Of a DNA stretch of 64,000 bases, positions 42,780-49,912 are shown in pieces (the stretch's first letter is position 1; each line of letters opens with the position of its first letter). The translations under genes and the position numbers were made by a program. The DNA lies in contig JARGFQ010000008.1 of the NCBI GenBank assembly GCA_029210565.1, forward strand, positions 110,531 through 174,530. The letters run 5' to 3'. A model generated the notes under the pieces. The model had not been told where the DNA came from and searched no databases. It saw only the letters and a list, made by a program, of their open reading frames with translations. The DNA comes from Bacteroidales bacterium (GTDB lineage: Bacteria; Bacteroidota; Bacteroidia; Bacteroidales; VadinHA17).

Positions 42780-45436
42780 TATCCCGGGCAGTGAACCGTG
42801 AAGTTCCACGCCGTGCCTGATGAACCTGCACAGTTCGGGTTTACTCTCACCTCTATCATAGTGGTGTAGCCGCTGAACTGTACCTGCACGGAGCGACTCT
42901 CGCCCACGCAGCCGGAGTTGAATATCGTCCTGCCTCCCTGTGAGATGATTATCTGGTCCTTGACGTCAAAAGTCTGGTAGTCGAACTTGAAGACACCGCT
43001 GGTAACACCCAGGTCTATCTGATGCACCTCGGGGGCATCGCCGCCGGCCTTCTGGGTGTCGTTACACCGGCTCTGGTGCACCACGGGCGGCTGCTGGTTG
43101 GCCGGTACTGGGGTGTTGCCTGAAGGCATGCCGCCGGGTACATTACCGGTTATGGCACCAGAGATTATGGTCATAAAGTCAACAAGGGAATTCATGTCAA
43201 TGGCAGGCCTCCTTCTCTCGGGCTCACAGGCTGTTCTGGAGCTGTTCCAGACAAACCCCGGCATACAGTCGCAGGCCATAACGTCATTGATAGCGTCGTA
43301 CACAGGCTGCGAGTTGGGTATGTGCGAGCAGTTGGCCTGCACTATCTGTGTAGCAGTTATGGGTTCGCATCCCTTGCTGTCGTCGCGCCACTTGTACCCC
43401 GGGAGACAGTCGCAGTAGGGCTCCTGTCGCACCGGATCCCACATAGGCATGGTATAGGGCAGGTTGTCGCAGCTGAAGCCACTGAACTGTGCCACCGCGG
43501 CGGGGATACACATGATCCTGTCCTCATCCCAGACATAGCCCGGGAGACAGTCACAGTAAACCTTCTTGTCAACCGGGTCCCATACACCCTGTGTATTGGG
43601 GTAGCCTGAGCAGTCGGCCTGTGAGGCCAGCAACTTTCCGGCCTCCTCGCACCCGAGGTTATCAGGTCTCCATGAGTATCCGGGCAGGCAGTCGCAGTAG
43701 GGCTCGTTCCTTGCATAGTCCCAGAGAGGCCTGGTGTTAGGCCACTGGGAGCAGTCTGAGTCGTTGAGTATCTGTTGCACATCCGGTTTGCATAGTCCCG
43801 TTACCGGATCAGGAACGAAATAATCCTTGCACACACAGTCATACACCCCTGTGGCACTGTTAAAAACAGGCTCGGAGTTGGGGTCGGGACAGTCGGGGGC
43901 CATCGGCTGTACATCATCCTCCGGGACGCATATTCCCTGTGCGTTTCTCACATAACCGTCGTTGCAGATGCATACCTGTGCGACAGGGTCATAGTACTCA
44001 TTGGGACCGCACGACATATCCTCCTCTTCATCCTGATCCACCTTATCAAGGCGCAGTAATCCCAGGTCCTGGCACTGATTATAGATCACCGAGGTCTCTT
44101 TCAGGTCTGAATATCCCGCGGCAGTCACGGTTATTTCAATCGGGGCTCCGTTCCGTCCTGCCTCGGGATAATCCATCAGAAAAGTGTAGCGGCCGTTGAC
44201 AGTCTGATCGGTTCTGGCCCCGGCAGGAGTTGATATTGTTACCGTAGCGCCTGAGACTCTGTTTCCCTCCTGATCCTCAATGATGCCTTCAAACATTAGC
44301 TGGTCGTACATTATGGTGGTGAGTCTCTTTGTTTCCGACCTTATGCCATCTTTATCGAATATGTATTTTGCAATGTACAGATTGCGGTCTGTGTTTACCG
44401 ACTCCATCAGCGACATCCAGTCGCCGTAACTGTTGCGTTTTTCCAGGAGTCTTTCGCGGCAGAGATCCATTGACGAAAGCCTGCCAAACTCCCTTGCTCC
44501 CCAGTCGCGCGACTCTATGTATAGTTTTTGGTAGCTGTTGCACCACCGGATCATCTCGTCGGCTGACAGAACTGAGCTGCTGGCCAGCTTCCAGTTTCGA
44601 AAAATCTCGGTCACCAGGCCTAAGCCTGCCTGCAGCCGGGTCCATTTGCCGGAGCTCCAGATATATACGGCAGTGCCGGTCTCGTCACTCCAGATCTCGC
44701 CGCCCACGGGCCTGACACCGGTATAACAGATTGTATAACTGGTCCCAAGGTCAGTGAAGGCTTTTCGCCTGGGGTCGGATCTGTCAGCCGAGGCGTCGCC
44801 TCCCACGTAGCCCATGCAGTTACCGGCCCTGTCCCTTATCTGTTTCTGTATATTCCTCAGGCCCCCCAGTGCCAGATCGATCCCCTCCTTGAAATACCTT
44901 ATCCCTGTACGTATCATGAAAGTCACCGGGGCTTTGAAAGCCTCATACTCCTGTTCGTCGGGCAGCAGTTTTTCAACATCTTCGAAGAGATTGCTCATCA
45001 CCTCAAGTGACCGGAACGGATTCTGGTCATCGGGTGCGTAACGCTGATAGAAGTTGATTGCCTTTTCAATATCTTCCTTGACGCTGATGACATCCTTGAG
45101 CTCACCCTCAAACTGCTTAAGCTTTCCCAGGGTGTAGTTTACCTTCGCCGTGAGGCCTGCTGCTTCGGCATCATTGATAGCGTTCTGCACCGGTTTGGGC
45201 AGTCTGTCAAATTGGTCTTTCAGCTTCTGCCATTCACCAAGCATTTTGGTCAGCTTCTCCTGTGACTCGGTGACCATATCCTTTGAAGTAGAAAGGACAT
45301 CGTCAAGTGTCTCCTTCTGCTCATCGGTAAGCTGCAAGTAAGCTTTGCCCGACTGAGCATGTGTCATGCCGGTGAAGGCCATCAGTGTCAGGATGGCAAG
45401 GGTGAGGACTGCGGCCCGGGCAACGACTGGTTTCAT
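42776..45436 (-). CDS. Secreted multidomain protein with six EGF-like cysteine modules
   Basis: An 886-residue exported protein with a signal peptide ending at MTHAQ. Residues ~30-130 are helical and coiled-coil-like. Residues ~130-385 form an uncharacterised region containing several cysteines. Residues ~385-470 are a carboxypeptidase-regulatory-like beta domain (FEGIIEDQEGNRVSGATVTI). Residues 476-737 contain six tandem modules of ~40-47 residues, each with four cysteines in the pattern C-x(n)-C-x-C-x(n)-C; the best conserved carry CDCLPGY. The C-terminal ~100 residues form a Cys-containing beta-domain (IIISQGGRTIFNSGCVGE). No T9SS tail is visible. It is the second gene of an operon, 12 nt after a beta-barrel protein. 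The function is unknown; adhesion or matrix binding is a guess. Confidence 0.72.
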   Translation of the reverse strand: MKPVVARAAVLTLAILTLMAFTGMTHAQSGKAYLQLTDEQKETLDDVLSTSKDMVTESQEKLTKMLGEWQKLKDQFDRLPKPVQNAINDAEAAGLTAKVNYTLGKLKQFEGELKDVISVKEDIEKAINFYQRYAPDDQNPFRSLEVMSNLFEDVEKLLPDEQEYEAFKAPVTFMIRTGIRYFKEGIDLALGGLRNIQKQIRDRAGNCMGYVGGDASADRSDPRRKAFTDLGTSYTICYTGVRPVGGEIWSDETGTAVYIWSSGKWTRLQAGLGLVTEIFRNWKLASSSVLSADEMIRWCNSYQKLYIESRDWGAREFGRLSSMDLCRERLLEKRNSYGDWMSLMESVNTDRNLYIAKYIFDKDGIRSETKRLTTIMYDQLMFEGIIEDQEGNRVSGATVTISTPAGARTDQTVNGRYTFLMDYPEAGRNGAPIEITVTAAGYSDLKETSVIYNQCQDLGLLRLDKVDQDEEEDMSCGPNEYYDPVAQVCICNDGYVRNAQGICVPEDDVQPMAPDCPDPNSEPVFNSATGVYDCVCKDYFVPDPVTGLCKPDVQQILNDSDCSQWPNTRPLWDYARNEPYCDCLPGYSWRPDNLGCEEAGKLLASQADCSGYPNTQGVWDPVDKKVYCDCLPGYVWDEDRIMCIPAAVAQFSGFSCDNLPYTMPMWDPVRQEPYCDCLPGYKWRDDSKGCEPITATQIVQANCSHIPNSQPVYDAINDVMACDCMPGFVWNSSRTACEPERRRPAIDMNSLVDFMTIISGAITGNVPGGMPSGNTPVPANQQPPVVHQSRCNDTQKAGGDAPEVHQIDLGVTSGVFKFDYQTFDVKDQIIISQGGRTIFNSGCVGESRSVQVQFSGYTTMIEVRVNPNCAGSSGTAWNFTVHCPGY
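43226..44011 (-). repeat. Six tandem EGF-like coding modules
   Basis: This is the coding repeat for residues 476-737 of the secreted protein. Units three to five share WDx(4-6)YCDCLPGYxW, unit six has CDCMPGF, and units one and two are more diverged (CICNDGY, CVCKDYF). The strong similarity of the central units suggests recent duplication or gene conversion. Confidence 0.75.
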
Positions 45437-45448
45437 TTCGGGGTGCTT

Positions 45449-46324
45449 TTAGAAGTAAAACCTGTATCCCAGGGAAACCAGCATCATCTGGTATCCCTCT
45501 TCAGTGACAAGGATGTCATTGATCCAGAGGTCAACTCCTATCTCAAATGCTCTTCTCTCGGTGCCGAACCTTGCTCTCATCATTGAGTTGAATGAGACGT
45601 CGGAGGCAATTTCACCGTGGAGATTTGAGTCGCTTGACAGTGGCCGCAGCATGGTGTTGGCGGCAAGTCCAAAGTCAACACTCCAGTAGCGTTTACCGCT
45701 GGTCATCCTGTAGCCCGCAAAGAGAGGTATCCTGAAGGTGTAGAAGGCATTGACCCCGGCGGCATCTTCTGTTTTTCCTATCAGTGAGTTGAAGTGGATG
45801 CCGGTGCCTCCGTAAAACTTTGCTCCTATAACCTGGTCGATACCTATACTGACACCAGGGAAGAGCGGCGGATTGATCCCGTATACCTTTCCGAAGTCGG
45901 AGAAGAGAAACGAAATGAACATTGAGGTGTTGCGATACCTCGGGCCACGTACAGGAGCCAGGGGCTGACTGACAGGAGCTCCGTAGGAGGAAGGGGGTGG
46001 AGGTGGTGTCTGGTTCGCCGGCGGCTGGGCCGGCAGATTTGACGGTTGTGCTGCAGCGTTGGCCGCCGCCCGGTTCTGCGCTGCAGCAGCTGCAGCATCA
46101 CAGCTGCCGTTGGGATAGTTCTCCTTCACCCATTTCTCGGCCACCTGGTAAAATGGGAAACCGCCCTTGAGCGGCACCAGGCTGGGCGACCGATCGTCGC
46201 CGTCAACAATTTTTACCTTGCCGTCACTCTTGTCGCAGACAGCCTTGTAGGTCTTCTGCGCATCGAGTGTGAACGATACCGAAAGAAGCAATAAGGATAT
46301 GATGAATGGGATGATTTTTTTCAT
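45449..46324 (-). CDS. Outer-membrane beta-barrel protein with Pro-rich linker
   Basis: A 291-residue exported protein. The start at 46324 (MKKIIPFIISLLLLSVSFTLDAQ) gives a clean signal peptide; a longer open frame upstream is non-coding spacer. Residues ~24-75 are a small globular region with two cysteines. Residues ~75-120 form an Ala- and Pro-rich linker (QPPANQTPPPPPSSYG). Residues ~130-291 are alternating strands ending in LGYRFYF, the terminal-aromatic signature of outer-membrane barrels. It is the first gene of an operon with the EGF-module protein and may anchor or export it; that link is inferred from position. Confidence 0.75.
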   Translation of the reverse strand: MKKIIPFIISLLLLSVSFTLDAQKTYKAVCDKSDGKVKIVDGDDRSPSLVPLKGGFPFYQVAEKWVKENYPNGSCDAAAAAAQNRAAANAAAQPSNLPAQPPANQTPPPPPSSYGAPVSQPLAPVRGPRYRNTSMFISFLFSDFGKVYGINPPLFPGVSIGIDQVIGAKFYGGTGIHFNSLIGKTEDAAGVNAFYTFRIPLFAGYRMTSGKRYWSVDFGLAANTMLRPLSSDSNLHGEIASDVSFNSMMRARFGTERRAFEIGVDLWINDILVTEEGYQMMLVSLGYRFYF

Positions 46325-46410
46325 AATGGTCCGTTTTTTCAGGATGTTGTGACAGTGAATTTTTCTGATCTGCATCATCAAGCCGGGCCCTGCACACTGT
46401 CTTACATGAT

Positions 46411-46418
46411 CAAAGATA
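46411..46418 (-). promoter_or_regulatory. -7 element of the barrel/EGF operon
   Basis: The minus strand reads TATCTTTG (TAnnTTTG), 86 nt upstream of the barrel gene start at 46324. Confidence 0.5.
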
Positions 46419-46493
46419 AAAAATTCCAGAGCCGGGAAGTTGCTCTTTTGATTATTGGGCACTATTTTAAGATAAGTGAATGAATTATTGCGG

Positions 46494-46501
46494 TAAATTT
46501 G
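46494..46501 (+). promoter_or_regulatory. -7 element of the DNA methyltransferase gene
   Basis: TAAATTTG matches TAnnTTTG and ends 13 nt before the proposed TTG start at 46515, giving a very short leader. Confidence 0.4.
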
Positions 46502-46514
46502 AAAAAATTGACAG

Positions 46515-47594
46515 TTGAAAACAGGCGCTGTTGAAATAAACCGCATACACCATGGCGACAGCCTGGAGTTGCTGAAGCTGCTGCCCGACTCTTCGGCCGA
46601 CCTGGTCTTTGCCGATCCGCCGTATAATCTTCAGCTGCACAGAAATCTCTTCCGGCCAGACAGGTCGAGGGTCAGCGCCGTTGACGACGGATGGGATAAG
46701 TTTGACTCGTTCCTGGAGTATGATGACTTCACGAGGGCGTGGCTGTTGGAGTGCCGGCGGGTGCTGAAGGATACCGGCAGCATCTGGGTTATCGGTTCTT
46801 ATCACAATATATACAGGGTGGGGGCGATGCTTCAGGACACAGGGTTCTGGATACTGAACGACATCATTTGGGTAAAAACCAACCCCATGCCCAATTTCAT
46901 GGGGACGCGTTTCGCCAATGCCCATGAGACAATGATCTGGGCTTCAAGATTGAGGAACGCGAAATACACTTTTCACTACCAGGCAATGAAGGGGTTCAAT
47001 GATGACCTGCAGATGCGCAGCGACTGGATGATTCCCCTATGCAAGGGTCCGGAGAGGATCAGGGAGGAGGGCAGGAGGGCACATTCGACACAGAAGCCGG
47101 AGGAGCTGCTATACAGGATCATCATGGCCACCACGAATCCCGGTGACCTGGTTGTTGACCCGTTTGCCGGCAGCGGCACTGCCGCCGCAGTTGCAAAGAG
47201 GCTGGGGAGGAATTTTATTGCCTTTGAGCGTGAGCTGGAATATGTCGATCTTGCCCGGGAAAGGATTGCGGACATAACGCCGCTGAACGTGCCTCTGCTT
47301 GAATACCGCACCGAGAGGCGGCTGCCGAGGGTGCCATTTGGTAATCTTGTTGCTTCGGGTTATATCATGGTGGGAGAGAGGCTCTGGTCGGCCGACAGGA
47401 GTGTCAGTGCCGAGGTTCAGGCCGACACCTCGCTGTTATGTGACGGGATGACAGGGTCAATTCACAGTCTCGGAACCATTGTCTCAGGCAGGGAGCGCAC
47501 CAACGGATGGAGCTATTGGCATGCGGAGAGGGAGGGAGCGCTGCTCTTAATAGATGAACTCAGGAAGGAGTACCGGAAGAGGCACCAATGCTGA
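46515..47594 (+). CDS. CcrM/HinfI-like beta-class adenine-N6 DNA methyltransferase (orphan)
   Basis: A 359-residue DNA methyltransferase. Motif IV DPPY is at 34-37 (VFADPPYNLQL), motif I FAGSGT is at 217-222, and motif IV precedes motif I, the beta-class order. Stretches such as DDGWDKFDSFLEYDDFTRAWL and NPMPNFMGTRFANAHETMIWASR, and a C-terminal RAMA-like extension (~260-359), are close to the CcrM/HinfI group, which methylates GANTC. No restriction endonuclease is beside it, so it is likely an orphan enzyme. The start is a TTG; no ATG or GTG precedes the conserved region. Confidence 0.87.
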   Translation: MKTGAVEINRIHHGDSLELLKLLPDSSADLVFADPPYNLQLHRNLFRPDRSRVSAVDDGWDKFDSFLEYDDFTRAWLLECRRVLKDTGSIWVIGSYHNIYRVGAMLQDTGFWILNDIIWVKTNPMPNFMGTRFANAHETMIWASRLRNAKYTFHYQAMKGFNDDLQMRSDWMIPLCKGPERIREEGRRAHSTQKPEELLYRIIMATTNPGDLVVDPFAGSGTAAAVAKRLGRNFIAFERELEYVDLARERIADITPLNVPLLEYRTERRLPRVPFGNLVASGYIMVGERLWSADRSVSAEVQADTSLLCDGMTGSIHSLGTIVSGRERTNGWSYWHAEREGALLLIDELRKEYRKRHQC

Positions 47595-47604
47595 TAGCCG
47601 GCCG

Positions 47605-47967
47605 CTAGTCCTCAATCCCGTCTATGTAATTTGCACCTTTCCAGATAAATTGCTTGCAGCACTTCTCATCATAATACTTGTCGATATCCATGCTGTCAAA
47701 GGTCATCAGTTCTCCTTTTTGATTGTAGAGATGTGGCCAGTAGGAACTTAGCAGGTTGATCCACTCATAATAATAATCGTCCTCATAAGTATATCTCACC
47801 CAGGCGCATATATTCAGGCTGGAATTCGGGTCTGACCGGATCTCCTTTTCCGTTTCGGCGATACGGTCTTCCAGCCATTCAGGTACTTCACCGGCTGGCA
47901 CGAGGTAATTTTTCTCACATGATATCAGCAACAGTGCGGGCAGTAACAGGAGGAGAATCTTTTTCAT
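47605..47967 (-). CDS. Small lipoprotein, unknown function
   Basis: A 120-residue lipoprotein with the signal peptide KKILLLLLPALLLISC and lipobox cysteine C17. The mature part is acidic and Tyr/Trp-rich (RYTYEDDYYYEWINLL) with a CC pair near the C-terminus (YDEKCCKQFIWKG). I do not recognise a family. It is tail-to-tail with the methyltransferase, with a 10-nt gap. Confidence 0.6.
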   Translation of the reverse strand: MKKILLLLLPALLLISCEKNYLVPAGEVPEWLEDRIAETEKEIRSDPNSSLNICAWVRYTYEDDYYYEWINLLSSYWPHLYNQKGELMTFDSMDIDKYYDEKCCKQFIWKGANYIDGIED

Positions 47968-48039
47968 TTTGAGCCAGAATTAGTGACTATCTAACAGCAA
48001 AAATTGTACCAACAGAAGGTAACAAAAGTAGTTTTTGGG

Positions 48040-48164
48040 CAGAAGTCATTTCAGGCAGCTGGTAGTAGTCTGGCATTAGTCAGAGGGCAACAGAGAATTT
48101 GAAACAGGCCAAATCTGCAAATCCTTAAGACTTTACGAACTTTCGACTTTCGGACTTTCCGACT
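48040..48164. repeat. Second intergenic low-complexity tract
   Basis: A non-coding tract with the same ingredients as 12948-13125: GGCAGCTGGTAGTAG-like, CAAATCTGCAAATCC, then short-period GACTTTACGAACTTTCGACT / TTTCGGACTTTCCGACT. The period is about 8-9 nt and degenerate. Confidence 0.4.
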
Positions 48165-49790
48165 CTAATCCATATAAGGATACCTGAACTCAGTAGCGGG
48201 CAGGAAGGTCTCCTTGATGGTGCGCGGGGAGGTCCACCTCACCAGGTTCAGCCTGCCGCCTGCCTTGTCGTTGGTGCCTGACGCCCTGGCACCGCCGAAG
48301 GGCTGAAGCCCTACCATGGCACCCGTGGGCTTGTCGTTGAGATAGAAGTTGCCAGCCGCAAAGCGCAGCACCTGGCATGCCCTGACCATCGCCGACCTGT
48401 CGGTTGAGAAGATTGACCCCGTGAGACCGTAAGGAGAGGTCTCATTGCAGAGATGCAGCGTCTCCTCGTACCTGTCGTCATCGTAGATATAAAGCGTCAC
48501 CACGGGACCGAAGATCTCCTCCTTCATGGTGATGAAGTCAGGGTCGGACGTCAAAATTATTGTCGGCTCAATAAAGTAACCTTTGTTTTTGTCGCCGTTG
48601 CCCCCGTGAACTATCTCGCATGCAGAAGAGGCCTTTGCCAGTTCAATATATCTCATGATGTTGTCAAACGACTTCTCATCTATAACCGCATTCATGAAGG
48701 TGCTGAAATCGGCCGGGTCTCCTACCTTAATCTCCGAAGCCTGCTGTTTCACGTGTTCTGATATCCCGGGCCAGAGCGACCGTGGTATATAGACCCTTGA
48801 AGAGGCGGAGCACTTCTGTCCCTGGAACTCAAACGAACCCCTGATGATGGCCGTGGCAGCCTCAAGGGGGTTGGCAGAGTTATGTATCATGATGAAATCC
48901 TTGCCACCTGTCTCACCGACGATCCTGGGGTATGATCTGTATTTTTCGAGGTTGGCAGCTGCTGTTTTCCAGAGGGTGTTGAAGGTGCCGTTGGATCCGG
49001 TGAAGTGTATGCCGCCGAGGTCAGGGTGGTTCATCACCACGGAGCTGATGAGGGAGCCCTGTCCGGGCAGGAAGTTGATGACACCGGCAGGCAACCCCGC
49101 CTCCATGAACACCTTCATCAGTATCCAGCTTGAGAGCAGCGATGCTGTGGCCGGCTTCCACACCGTGGTGTTTCCCATCAGGGCCACTGACATGTTGAGG
49201 TTTGACGCTATGGCGGTGAAATTAAAGGGTGAGATGGTGTATATGAATCCTTCAACCGGACGGTATTCCACCCTGTTTAGCTGATCAATGTTCGAGAAGG
49301 GCTGCTCACCGTAGATCTGGCCTGCAAAGTAGGCATTGAACCTCAGGAAGTCAATGGTCTCGCAGGCGGCCTCCACCTCTGCCTGGTGCACGGTCTTGCT
49401 CTGTCCGAGCATGGTGGCAGCCACGATGGTGTACCGGTATTTCTTTGAGAGCAGCTCAGCGGCCTTGAGCATTATCGATGCTCTTTCGATCCAGGAGAGG
49501 GTGAGCCACGCCTCCTTGGCCCTCATGGCGGCCTCCACAGCCTCCTCTGCCTCTTTTTTACCTGCCAGGTGATAGGTCGCCAGAACATGACCGTGATCAT
49601 GAGGCATCACCACCTTCCCCGTCTGGCCGGTCTTAACCGGCTTCCCGTTGATGATCAACGGGATCTCAACAGTTTCTGACGAGATCCTTTTGAGCTCCTC
49701 CTCCAGGGCAGCCCTCTCCGTGGTTCCGGCAGCATAGGTCAGAAGAGGCTCGTTGTCAGGCTTCTGGATGGCGTATATAGCATTATTAAT
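48165..49790 (-). CDS. pruA: L-glutamate gamma-semialdehyde (P5C) dehydrogenase
   Basis: An NAD-dependent aldehyde dehydrogenase of the ALDH4 type, which oxidises the proline-degradation intermediate to glutamate. The general-base Glu is in IVGETGGKD, the catalytic Cys in FQGQKCSASSRV, and the cofactor-binding ISPFNFTAIASN and FTGSNGTFNTLW are typical. The C-terminus LVRWTSPRTIKE is normal. Conserved sequence begins at INNAIYAIQKPDNEP (49790), giving 541 residues, the family length. The codon there is ATT. The only standard start upstream is a TTG at 49916 overlapping the stop of the antiporter gene, which adds 42 non-conserved residues spanning a perfect hairpin. I list the ATT; the real start is uncertain. 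Confidence 0.9.
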   Translation of the reverse strand: MNNAIYAIQKPDNEPLLTYAAGTTERAALEEELKRISSETVEIPLIINGKPVKTGQTGKVVMPHDHGHVLATYHLAGKKEAEEAVEAAMRAKEAWLTLSWIERASIMLKAAELLSKKYRYTIVAATMLGQSKTVHQAEVEAACETIDFLRFNAYFAGQIYGEQPFSNIDQLNRVEYRPVEGFIYTISPFNFTAIASNLNMSVALMGNTTVWKPATASLLSSWILMKVFMEAGLPAGVINFLPGQGSLISSVVMNHPDLGGIHFTGSNGTFNTLWKTAAANLEKYRSYPRIVGETGGKDFIMIHNSANPLEAATAIIRGSFEFQGQKCSASSRVYIPRSLWPGISEHVKQQASEIKVGDPADFSTFMNAVIDEKSFDNIMRYIELAKASSACEIVHGGNGDKNKGYFIEPTIILTSDPDFITMKEEIFGPVVTLYIYDDDRYEETLHLCNETSPYGLTGSIFSTDRSAMVRACQVLRFAAGNFYLNDKPTGAMVGLQPFGGARASGTNDKAGGRLNLVRWTSPRTIKETFLPATEFRYPYMD

Positions 49791-49827
49791 GGTGATAAAT
49801 ATTTTAGTTATTTCATATTGAACAATT

Positions 49828-49850
49828 ACAGGTGCAGTTAAGGCACCTGT
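49828..49850. promoter_or_regulatory. Perfect hairpin upstream of pruA
   Basis: ACAGGTGC (49828-49835) and GCACCTGT (49843-49850) form a perfect 8-bp inverted repeat with a 7-nt loop, 38 nt upstream of the conserved pruA start. It suggests that this stretch is an untranslated leader or operator, not coding sequence. Confidence 0.45.
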
Positions 49851-49912
49851 TCTGATCCAACAAAAAACCAGGTCTTTTTGTTCTTGGCGGGTGGACGGGG
49901 AGGACAGGCAAG

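Noticed and set aside
42776..45436. T9SS sorting domain on the EGF-module protein
   Set aside because: The C-terminus is a cysteine-containing beta domain without the usual sorting motifs, so no T9SS claim is made.
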